This document shows, piece after piece, positions 1 to 6,111 of a stretch of 13,195 nt of DNA (the first letter of the stretch is position 1; each line of letters starts with the position of its first letter). This stretch comes from Micavibrio sp. UBA1664 (lineage in GTDB: Bacteria > Pseudomonadota > Alphaproteobacteria > Micavibrionales > UBA1664), in contig DCKW01000121.1 in the NCBI GenBank assembly GCA_002320485.1, positions 1,240 to 14,434 on the forward strand, given 5' to 3'. Made by a program: the position numbers and the translations under genes. The notes below the pieces were generated by a model. The model saw nothing but the letters and a program-made list of their open reading frames with translations, had not been told where the DNA came from and searched no databases.

Positions 1-2
1 AT

Positions 3-608
3 GGTGATATGCATCGCTATATTCCATTCGGTGACCGCGACGATATTGCCGGCATTGCAATATCTACAAATCGAAAAACTTTGGCATTACGTACAATTTT
101 AAGTGGCGGCAACTATAGTGACGATGTGTTTGTTGACCCATGGATTAAACCTTTCAAATTGTATGTGTTAGGATGCGGCGGCAATGCCCGTCCGTTTGCA
201 GAAATAGCCCCACCATTAGGATGGGAGGTCAATTTTCTTGATTACAGGGAGGGACATGTCATCGAGAATAGTACAGCGGTACAGTCACGTATACTTGCTC
301 TTGATCAATTTTATAAACATATTGATGAAGGCGAAAAATCCGCCGTTATTGTGATGACCCATAACTACGAGGCCGATCTCGATCTCATCGGTCAACTCAA
401 TGGAAAAAACTACGGTTACCTAGGTTTTGTCGGTCCAAAGAAGCGTTTTGAACAGCTATGCGCCGATAGTAAAAATTTATGCGGTATCGAAATTAATATG
501 GATTGGGCGGAAAATATCCACGCCCCTGCCGGAACATACAAAGGACGTACACCCGAAGATATCGCGTTTTCAATCATCTCACAAATACAGATGAAGCTTC
601 ATTCATGA
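3..608 (+). CDS. xdhC: XdhC-family molybdenum cofactor insertion chaperone, 5' end outside window
   Basis: The XdhC/CoxI/PaoD family binds the finished molybdenum cofactor, promotes its terminal sulfuration and hands it to xanthine-oxidase-type enzymes. What is visible is the C-terminal Rossmann-like domain: strand and glycine motif LYVLGCGGNARPF, then LGWEVNFLDYRE, the VIVMTHNYEADL strand, YLGFVGPKKRFE, and the closing HAPAGTYKGRTPEDIA block that is typical of the family. The frame stays open to the left edge. Counting from the first visible ATG (position 9) gives only 199 residues, against roughly 300 or more usual in the family, so the N-terminal XdhC domain probably lies upstream and that ATG is probably internal. 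The stop overlaps the next gene's start (ATGA, 605-608), so the two are likely translationally coupled. In E. coli the equivalent chaperone (PaoD) is encoded next to paoABC; here the likely client enzyme is the PaoABC set at 6112-9918. The family call is firm; client specificity is inferred from context. Confidence 0.85.
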   Translation, partial: GDMHRYIPFGDRDDIAGIAISTNRKTLALRTILSGGNYSDDVFVDPWIKPFKLYVLGCGGNARPFAEIAPPLGWEVNFLDYREGHVIENSTAVQSRILALDQFYKHIDEGEKSAVIVMTHNYEADLDLIGQLNGKNYGYLGFVGPKKRFEQLCADSKNLCGIEINMDWAENIHAPAGTYKGRTPEDIAFSIISQIQMKLHS

Positions 609-1180
609 CCGGTATATGGACAGTCATACTTGCCGCCGGATCTGCATCCCGCTTTGGCAGTCCGAAAGCATTGGCCACATGGAATAACGGACAAACCTTG
701 CTGGAACGTGCAATAAACTCCGCTCCGCAAGTTGAAAATATTGTTGTTGTCACAGGGGCGCATCACGAGGCAATCAGCGCTTCTTTATCGGAAACTCAAT
801 ATGTTCTTAATAATAATTGGGAAGCAGGAATGGGGTCGTCAATCGCCTATGGCATTAAACATGTTTTCCAAAATAAGGGCGATATGGCCCTCATCGTTCC
901 TGTTGATCAACCCTTTATAACCAGATCATATCTACAGGAAATTGCGGCGCAATGCGGGAATGAGAATCGTTGTATCCTGACACTGGACCACGAAATTATT
1001 GGCCCTCCGGCCGCAGTTCCGAAACATTATTTTAATCAATTATTCTCGCTTAAAAGCGAAGGTTTGAAAGTTGCTCTGCGCGATTATGGCTTGTGTGAAG
1101 GCCGTAATATATTGCGTGATATTGACACCCCGCAAGACCTTGAACGATTTAGTCAAACAAGCAATAGGGACGGTATATAA
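605..1180 (+). CDS. mocA: Molybdenum cofactor cytidylyltransferase (MocA-like), 191 aa
   Basis: Transfers CMP from CTP to Mo-molybdopterin, giving the cytosine dinucleotide cofactor used by xanthine-oxidase-family enzymes. The nucleotidyltransferase signature is at residues 9-21 (LAAGSASRFGSPK). LAAG instead of the LAGG of MobA guanylyltransferases favours MocA. Further family marks are the NNNWEAGMGSSI block (69-80), VPVDQP with the metal-binding Asp (99-103), GPPAAVPKHYF (133-143) and the terminal DIDTPQDL (172-179). The start at 605 is chosen because it overlaps the xdhC stop as ATGA and puts the first strand (TVILAAG) close to the N terminus, as in the family; an earlier ATG at 503 would add 34 residues that are another frame of xdhC. 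The last 32 bases overlap the 3' end of moeA on the other strand. CTP against GTP preference is not proven by sequence alone, but the XdhC partner and the Pao enzyme both point to CTP. Confidence 0.87.
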   Translation: MTGIWTVILAAGSASRFGSPKALATWNNGQTLLERAINSAPQVENIVVVTGAHHEAISASLSETQYVLNNNWEAGMGSSIAYGIKHVFQNKGDMALIVPVDQPFITRSYLQEIAAQCGNENRCILTLDHEIIGPPAAVPKHYFNQLFSLKSEGLKVALRDYGLCEGRNILRDIDTPQDLERFSQTSNRDGI

Positions 1181-2333
1181 CTCTATCCCCTTTTTTAAAA
1201 GACGACCGCCCTGCCTCAAGATCAATCAAACCCGTAGATTGCGTCAGGGATGAATAGAGGTTTGAGCTTTGATCCTTATATGTGTGTGCTTGGCCGTCAG
1301 CGTAATTGGCGCGGATAAAGCATCTTAAATGATCTGGCTTTGTAATATCATTGGCAAGTGTTACGGGGAAACCGTCGGGCAGATGTATATTTTGGCCGTT
1401 CAAGGCATGAATAATTTTTTTTACAATAACATGGCATGTCACGAATGCCGATACGGGATTGCCTGGCAAGCCCACGACGATGCAGTCGCCGATTTTTGCA
1501 ACCAAAACCGGCTTGCCGGGGCGGATAGCAATTTTCCAAAACAATACATCTCCATGATCATGCAGGACATCGCGAATGAAATCCCTGTCACCGACCGACA
1601 CCCCGCCGGTCGTTATGATAATATCATGTGCCTTTGCTGCGTTTTTCAACGCTATTACAGTTGCATCATAATTATCAGCAATAGATGGCAGTGAGGTTAC
1701 TTCTGTCCTTGGTGAAGACACCATTTGCGACACCATTAAAGTATTGGTGTCAATGATCATACCATCATGGGCTTTAGTATCAGCATTTGCCAACTCCATA
1801 CCCGAGGATGCAACGGCGATTTTGACCGGGCGGGTAACTTTTACATCCGTAATCCCTAGGGCCCCGAATATTGCAATATCCTGAATTGTAAGCGTTTTAC
1901 CCTTCCTTGCAACGATGTCACCTTTCGCGATATCGTGGCCTGCCTTTCGAATATTTGCACCCTGTTCCGGTAGCTCGCGAATATGAAGGTGATTGCCATC
2001 CACATCGCATATTTCCTGCATGGCAACGCTATCGGCGCCAGCGGGCAATACCGCGCCTGTGGCGATGCGCGCGGCCTGACCCTTTTCTAAAACACCTTGG
2101 AAGGGCTCGCCCGCATAGGATGCCCCGATAATTTGAAAATCTTTTGTTCCCTCGTCATGATAAAAAGCATAGCCATCCACACCCGTATTGGTAAAAGGCG
2201 GCAACGATTTTGCTGCATAAATATCCTCCGCAACGATTTTGCCCAAAGCATTTTTTAAATTACAGGTGTGAGTACCCTTTAACGGGTGAATTTTATCCGC
2301 AATAATGGTAAGGGCTTCATCAAGGCTAATCAT
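1149..2333 (-). CDS. moeA: Molybdopterin molybdenumtransferase MoeA, 394 aa
   Basis: Inserts molybdate into adenylated molybdopterin, releasing AMP; cytosolic. Order of motifs: N-terminal helix with DEAL; the PPFTNTGVDGYA segment (45-56, keeping the conserved Asp53); GAVLPAGADSVAMQE (93-107); then the MogA-like domain with IAVASSGMEL (172-181), IIDTN (193-197), TTGGVSVGDRDF (241-252), IAIRPGKPV (268-276) and GLPGNPVSAF (288-297); then a beta-barrel C-terminal domain to residue 394. Length is close to the usual 400 or so. Variants from the commonest family sequence are V for M in the usual MDGYA, M179 where TGDEL proteins have D, and R250 after the VGD motif. The ATG overlaps the moaC stop (ATGA, 2330-2333), and this is the last gene of the minus-strand operon. 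Its 3' end overlaps mocA by 32 bases, convergently. Identification is firm. Confidence 0.96.
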   Translation of the reverse strand: MISLDEALTIIADKIHPLKGTHTCNLKNALGKIVAEDIYAAKSLPPFTNTGVDGYAFYHDEGTKDFQIIGASYAGEPFQGVLEKGQAARIATGAVLPAGADSVAMQEICDVDGNHLHIRELPEQGANIRKAGHDIAKGDIVARKGKTLTIQDIAIFGALGITDVKVTRPVKIAVASSGMELANADTKAHDGMIIDTNTLMVSQMVSSPRTEVTSLPSIADNYDATVIALKNAAKAHDIIITTGGVSVGDRDFIRDVLHDHGDVLFWKIAIRPGKPVLVAKIGDCIVVGLPGNPVSAFVTCHVIVKKIIHALNGQNIHLPDGFPVTLANDITKPDHLRCFIRANYADGQAHTYKDQSSNLYSSLTQSTGLIDLEAGRSSFKKGDRVIYRPYCLFD

Positions 2334-2767
2334 ATTGAGGCTGTTTGTACCTGATAATCACTTTTACCGCCGGTTTTTGATATCAAATAATGGTCGGTTA
2401 TACGCATCGAGGGGTCGACGCCTTTCGTCATATCATAAATTGTCAGAACGGCAGCACTCACAGCTGTTAAAGCCTCCATCTCAACCCCTGTTTTATAGAA
2501 GGCAGTGACTTCAACCCTCGCAGTAATATGATTGTCTTGCACATCAAATTCGACACCAATATGTTCCAGATGCAACGGATGACAATAAGGGATAATCTGA
2601 CTTGTATTTTTTGCGGCCTGGATGGCGGCAACTTTGGCAACCGGCAAGGGGTCACCTTTTGGCAATTGCCCGTTTCTTAACATTGTAATTGTTGCAGGTT
2701 TGGCATGTAACACAGCTTGTGCCACGGCACGTCGTTTGGTTATATTTTTATCCGTAATATCTTTCAT
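2330..2767 (-). CDS. moaC: Cyclic pyranopterin monophosphate synthase MoaC, 145 aa
   Basis: Converts the 3',8-cyclo-GTP made by MoaA to cyclic pyranopterin monophosphate, the first stable intermediate of the pathway. Conserved residues are all present: K37 in PKGD (E. coli K51), the AAKNTSQIIPYCHPL block (51-65) with H63 (E. coli H77), TGVEMEALTAV (93-103), and YDMTK (111-115) with D112 and K115 (E. coli D128 and K131). The C-terminal KTGGKSDY matches the family glycine-rich end. The protein begins directly at the MVDVS-like block (MKDITDK), so it lacks about 14 residues found before this point in E. coli. A longer start is impossible because the moaA stop TAA sits immediately before the ATG and in the same frame. 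A strong Shine-Dalgarno GGAGGA lies just upstream. Overlaps moeA by ATGA. Confidence 0.97.
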   Translation of the reverse strand: MKDITDKNITKRRAVAQAVLHAKPATITMLRNGQLPKGDPLPVAKVAAIQAAKNTSQIIPYCHPLHLEHIGVEFDVQDNHITARVEVTAFYKTGVEMEALTAVSAAVLTIYDMTKGVDPSMRITDHYLISKTGGKSDYQVQTASI

Positions 2768-3757
2768 TTATCCTCCGATTGCGACCATACGACGATTATC
2801 TTTTTTAAGCAAATCATCCATCGGCTCATGTTCATAGGGTTTGCTTTGCAAGGCTTGTTGTATAACCGTTTTGAGGTCGTCATTCGTTCCGCCGTCACGC
2901 ATAACATCACGCAGCGTTTTTTCAGTATCGTCAAACAGACATGCCTTTATATTACCATCCGCCGTGATGCGTAGCCTGTTGCAGTCCCCGCAAAAACTTT
3001 CACTCATTGATGTGACAAAACTGACAAGTATTTGGGATCCCTCAACGCTAAAGCTTTTACCGACTGCAGAAGGGTCGCTATCGACCTTCGACAGCGTGTA
3101 TTCGGTTTCGATGCGGCGGCGCATTTCCGCATAGGGGAGGAATCCGGCCTCACTCCACCCTGTATCGGGAAACGGCATGTATTCGATAAACCTGATATCA
3201 ACTGGTTTATAATATCCCCACTGTAAGAAATCCAGTAATTCATCTTCATTAATATTAGCCATGATAACAACGTTAATTTTAACGGGGTTAAAGCCGGCGT
3301 TAATGGCCGCATCAATGCCGGTCAAGGCCTGATCCAGACGATTGCGGCGGGCAATTTGGTTAAATTTTTCGGGTTTTAAAGAATCGAGGCTGACCGTAAT
3401 GCCCGTTAATCCGGCCATTTTTAAATCTTGCGCCATATCCTGCAATTTAAGGGCATTGGTTGTCATGGTAATATTTTTCAAGCCATCTAATTCGGATAAC
3501 CCTGCGACAATTTCCGGCAAATCTTTATGCAATGTAGGTTCGCCGCCTGTCAGTCTTATTTTGTTAACCCCCAATCCGACAAATAATTTTCCCAGACGTA
3601 AAATCTCCGGTGTGGTTAATAAATGGTCTGGCCGCGTGAACTTCATACCGAATTCCGGCATACAGTAGGTGCATCGCAGATTACATCTGTCTGTAAGGGA
3701 CAGACGAAGGTAAGTATGTTTGCGACCAAAACGGTCGATGAGAACAGGCGATATCAT
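2768..3757 (-). CDS. moaA: GTP 3',8-cyclase MoaA (radical SAM), 329 aa
   Basis: Catalyses the first committed step of molybdenum cofactor synthesis, radical rearrangement of GTP to 3',8-cyclo-GTP. Two iron-sulfur sites are visible: the radical SAM CNLRCTYC (C25, C29, C32) and the C-terminal cluster C256, C259 and C273 (CxxC then 13 residues then C). The SAM-binding GGEP is at 71-74, and the chain ends with the activating Gly-Gly tail (IGG, 327-329). Start 3757 is chosen because its ATG overlaps the stop of the upstream fusion gene (ATGA, 3754-3757) and gives exactly 329 residues, the length of E. coli MoaA. An earlier in-frame start at 3880 would add a basic 41-residue stretch that is only another frame of the fusion gene. 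The stop abuts the moaC ATG. Requires an external Fe-S assembly system. Confidence 0.97.
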   Translation of the reverse strand: MISPVLIDRFGRKHTYLRLSLTDRCNLRCTYCMPEFGMKFTRPDHLLTTPEILRLGKLFVGLGVNKIRLTGGEPTLHKDLPEIVAGLSELDGLKNITMTTNALKLQDMAQDLKMAGLTGITVSLDSLKPEKFNQIARRNRLDQALTGIDAAINAGFNPVKINVVIMANINEDELLDFLQWGYYKPVDIRFIEYMPFPDTGWSEAGFLPYAEMRRRIETEYTLSKVDSDPSAVGKSFSVEGSQILVSFVTSMSESFCGDCNRLRITADGNIKACLFDDTEKTLRDVMRDGGTNDDLKTVIQQALQSKPYEHEPMDDLLKKDNRRMVAIGG

Positions 3758-5259
3758 GCAACCTGCCCATCGTGTATATCGGAAAGATTTGCGATACCGC
3801 CTGAAAGACTGTAACAATTTTTCCATCCTGCCTGTCGCAGGTAATTTGCTGCGTTTAAACTTCTTATACCATGGGCGCAAACAACCAATAATTTGGCATC
3901 TTTATCAGCGTCCAATGGTGTTACATCAAAATTTGAAGTCGGCAGATGATAGGCGGCGGGGAACGGGTTCATTGCCAACTCCATGTTTTCCCTCACATCA
4001 ATAATAACAAATTCTTGCTGCCACGATGTATCATTAGGTGAAGGGGTATATTCCACATTCGGTAGAAGTGATGTGCGTGAAGGGCGCGTTCCACAAACCG
4101 GGCAATCTTCCCGTTTTTTGCGTTTTATATGATGGATGCCCAAGGACAATAAATCAAATGTCGCTAAGCCTGATAATGTATCAATTCCTAACAAAAGCTT
4201 TATCGCTTCATTGGCTTGTAATGTTCCTAGTGTCATGGGAACCGTCCCTAATATTCCTGCTGTGGCGCAATCACCAACCATTCCAGTTTGAGGCGCTTCA
4301 TTAAATAAACATCTTAAACAACCCGATTCATTACGGGGATTAATGATCAGCAGTTGGCCTTCAAATTGATAAATGCTGGCCTGTACCAATAATTTATTGC
4401 ATAAAATTGCTGCATCATTCAGTAAATATTTTGATGCAAAATTGTCGGTACAATCGAGTATTAAATCATATTTATCAAAGAGGTCTTCAACATTATCTGA
4501 CGTAACTTTCTCGTGATGGACATTCACAGTAACGAAAGGGTTCTGTTGTTTGAGCCGTGATGCGGCCAGATGGGCCTTCGGTTTACCGATATCATCTACA
4601 CTGTACAAAATCTGGCGATGAAGGTTGCTTGCCGACAGATCATCATGATCGGCAATACCAATCACCCCCACACCCGCACCGGCAAGGGCCAAGGCAGCCG
4701 AAGAGCCGAGGCCGCCCGCACCGACCACCAAAATCTTTGCATTTGTCAGCAAATCCTGACCGGTATCGCCAATTTGCGGTAAAATCGTTTGCCGCGCATA
4801 ATAATCACGGGCGTTTATTTCTGCGCGCGGGGTATGATGGTGATGATGTTGACAATTTACCCATTGCGGTTCCTGATTTGAATAATACTCTTTCTTCCAT
4901 ACGGGAAGACGATGTTTCATTTCATCAATGATATAACGGCAGGCGTCGAATGCCTCCCCCCTGTGCGGGGCCGTAACCCCGATCCATATCGCGCAATCGC
5001 CGATTTTTAATTTACCCTCACGGTGAACGGCGGCGGCATTGGATAATCCGTATTTATGGATGGCCTCATCCAGAATGACGCGTCCCTCGCTCAATGCCAG
5101 ATCGTGAAACACCTCATATTCAAGGGCATCAACCGAAAACCCTTCATTTTTGTTACGAACCCACCCTTCGAAAGTGGCAAAGGCACCGGCACCATCATTT
5201 TTTAAAGATTTTGATAATGCATTGATATTGATGGGCGTTGCGCTGACTAAAAATGTCAT
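3754..5259 (-). CDS. moaE-moeB: Triple fusion: MoaE (MPT synthase large subunit) - MoeB/ThiF adenylyltransferase - rhodanese, 501 aa
   Basis: One chain carries three activities of the sulfur-transfer step. Residues 1 to about 130 are MoaE: FEGWVRNKNEG with R35, HREGKLKIGD (79-88), the HR pair 99-100, AFDACRYIIDEMKHRLPVWK with catalytic lysines K115 and K122 (E. coli K119 and K126, same spacing). A linker with five histidines follows (138-142). Residues about 155-390 are MoeB: ATP-binding GAGGLGS (180-186), ASNLHRQ (210-216), GKPKA (225-229), DCTDNF (269-274), crossover-loop C331, and zinc cysteines C314/C317 and C386/C389. Residues about 405-500 are rhodanese: IIDVRE (419-424) and active-site loop CAHGIRS with C461. 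MoeB-rhodanese fusions are known (human MOCS3); adding MoaE at the N terminus is unusual. MoaD, the substrate of both MoaE and MoeB, is encoded three bases upstream. No frameshift or internal stop suggests an artefact. All key residues look intact, so all three parts are probably active. Confidence 0.94.
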   Translation of the reverse strand: MTFLVSATPININALSKSLKNDGAGAFATFEGWVRNKNEGFSVDALEYEVFHDLALSEGRVILDEAIHKYGLSNAAAVHREGKLKIGDCAIWIGVTAPHRGEAFDACRYIIDEMKHRLPVWKKEYYSNQEPQWVNCQHHHHHTPRAEINARDYYARQTILPQIGDTGQDLLTNAKILVVGAGGLGSSAALALAGAGVGVIGIADHDDLSASNLHRQILYSVDDIGKPKAHLAASRLKQQNPFVTVNVHHEKVTSDNVEDLFDKYDLILDCTDNFASKYLLNDAAILCNKLLVQASIYQFEGQLLIINPRNESGCLRCLFNEAPQTGMVGDCATAGILGTVPMTLGTLQANEAIKLLLGIDTLSGLATFDLLSLGIHHIKRKKREDCPVCGTRPSRTSLLPNVEYTPSPNDTSWQQEFVIIDVRENMELAMNPFPAAYHLPTSNFDVTPLDADKDAKLLVVCAHGIRSLNAANYLRQAGWKNCYSLSGGIANLSDIHDGQVA

Positions 5260-5262
5260 GAT

Positions 5263-5514
5263 CTAACCACCCGCAACAGGGGGAATGAACACGATGCTAT
5301 CCCCGTCTTTTAGGGTCGTATCCATATTTTCAAACTGGTCATTCACAGCCGCCTTTATACTCTCCGCAGGCAAGGTAAAGTTATAACGGCTGACAAGTTC
5401 TTTATAGAGATCGCCCGGCGTTGAAGCATTGGTCTCAACCGTTTCATTGGTAATGCCCGCCTGTTCACGTAAAATGGCAAAATAACGCAGGTTGAAGCTG
5501 TATGTATTATTCAT
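5263..5514 (-). CDS. moaD: Molybdopterin synthase sulfur carrier MoaD, 83 aa
   Basis: Small ubiquitin-like subunit of molybdopterin synthase. Its C-terminal glycine is adenylated by MoeB, converted to a thiocarboxylate, and supplies sulfur to precursor Z in the MoaE active site. Evidence is the length (83 residues; E. coli 81), the beta-grasp start SFNLRYFAILRE, the DGDSIVFIPPVAGG end with the obligatory terminal Gly82-Gly83, and position directly before the moaE-moeB fusion (TAG, three bases, ATG). It is the first gene of the minus-strand operon. The region before the ATG carries GGTGGA as a moderate ribosome binding site. ThiS is an alternative ubiquitin-like assignment but is usually shorter, and the neighbours are all molybdenum genes. 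Confidence 0.95.
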   Translation of the reverse strand: MNNTYSFNLRYFAILREQAGITNETVETNASTPGDLYKELVSRYNFTLPAESIKAAVNDQFENMDTTLKDGDSIVFIPPVAGG

Positions 5515-5532
5515 GGTTTTCCACCGGATTAC

Positions 5533-5561
5533 TGTTCAATAAAGTCATATCGTGATATAGA
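5533..5561 (+). promoter_or_regulatory. Candidate promoter for moaB
   Basis: On the plus strand TGTTCA (5533-5538) and TATAGA (5556-5561) are 17 bases apart. The -35 match is poor (three of six). It interleaves with the candidate moaD promoter, so both genes would share one 73-base control region. A promoter is expected here because moaB starts a transcription unit; the exact boxes are uncertain. Confidence 0.22.
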
Positions 5562-5572
5562 GTCTTTTGCAA
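5544..5572 (-). promoter_or_regulatory. Candidate sigma-70-like promoter for the moaD operon
   Basis: On the minus strand TTGCAA (5567-5572) and TATGAC (5544-5549) are separated by 17 bases, each matching four of six consensus positions. Transcription would begin near 5537, about 23 bases before the moaD ATG. The leader is too short for a molybdenum cofactor riboswitch. This is a consensus match by eye only, and alphaproteobacterial promoters often diverge from it. Confidence 0.3.
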
Positions 5573-5577
5573 ATTTT

Positions 5578-5582
5578 AGGAG
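5578..5582 (+). promoter_or_regulatory. Shine-Dalgarno that sets the moaB start
   Basis: AGGAG lies five bases before the ATG at 5588. It favours that ATG over the in-frame TTG at 5567, which has no comparable site in front of it. Confidence 0.75.
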
Positions 5583-5587
5583 TGAAA

Positions 5588-6103
5588 ATGGCAAAAGAAT
5601 TTATCCCGTTGAATATTGCAATCCTGACTGTATCAGACACACGCGATTTTTCTACCGACAAATCCGGTGATATTCTACGGGATCTTGCGACAAATGACGG
5701 GCATCTCATTCATGACCGTGCACTTGTCAAAGACGATCAAAAGGCAATCAGAGATCAATTGCATATATGGATATCAAACCCTGATATTGACGTTATAATC
5801 TCCACAGGAGGAACGGGGGTGACGGGACGTGATGTCACCCCTGAGGCCTTTGAGTCCGTCTATGAAAAATCGATACCGGGATTCGGTGAATTATTTCGCT
5901 GGCTCAGCTACGCTAAAATCGGAGCCTCAACGATTCAGTCGCGTGCGACCGGCGGGTTAGCCAACGGCACTTATTTGTTCGCCTTACCGGGATCAGCCGC
6001 CGCCTGCCGCGACGGATGGACCATGATTTTGCGACACCAATTTGATAACCGTTCCACCCCTTGTAATTTTGTCAGCCTGATGCCGCGCCTTCAGGAGAAT
6101 TAA
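5588..6103 (+). CDS. moaB: MoaB/MogA-family molybdopterin adenylyltransferase, 171 aa
   Basis: Family members activate molybdopterin by adenylation before MoeA inserts molybdate. The protein has the molybdopterin-binding signature ISTGGTGVTGRDVTPEA (71-87), IGASTIQSRATGG (111-123) and the FALPGSAAACRDGW block (131-144). Its length (171) and the FRWLSYAKIG segment match MoaB better than MogA. E. coli MoaB is reported inactive while MogA does the work, but archaeal and some bacterial MoaB proteins are active; as no other MogA is visible here, this one probably carries out the step. The ATG start is supported by the AGGAG site just upstream and by the expected length. It is transcribed divergently from moaD and ends only eight bases from the convergent paoC stop. 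Confidence 0.92.
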   Translation: MAKEFIPLNIAILTVSDTRDFSTDKSGDILRDLATNDGHLIHDRALVKDDQKAIRDQLHIWISNPDIDVIISTGGTGVTGRDVTPEAFESVYEKSIPGFGELFRWLSYAKIGASTIQSRATGGLANGTYLFALPGSAAACRDGWTMILRHQFDNRSTPCNFVSLMPRLQEN

Positions 6104-6111
6104 TATCTCCG

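Noticed and set aside
503..604. Longer start for mocA (ATG at 503)
   Set aside because: The extra 34 residues are another frame of xdhC, while ATG 605 gives the ATGA overlap and the family N terminus.
1182..1206. T-run after the mocA stop as a terminator
   Set aside because: It is coding sequence of moeA (Phe-Lys-Lys codons), and no GC-rich stem precedes it.
3758..3880. Longer moaA start adding 41 residues
   Set aside because: It overlaps the rhodanese domain of the fusion; ATG 3757 gives the usual 329 residues and an ATGA overlap.
5567..5587. TTG start for moaB
   Set aside because: No Shine-Dalgarno in front; AGGAG at 5578-5582 serves ATG 5588.
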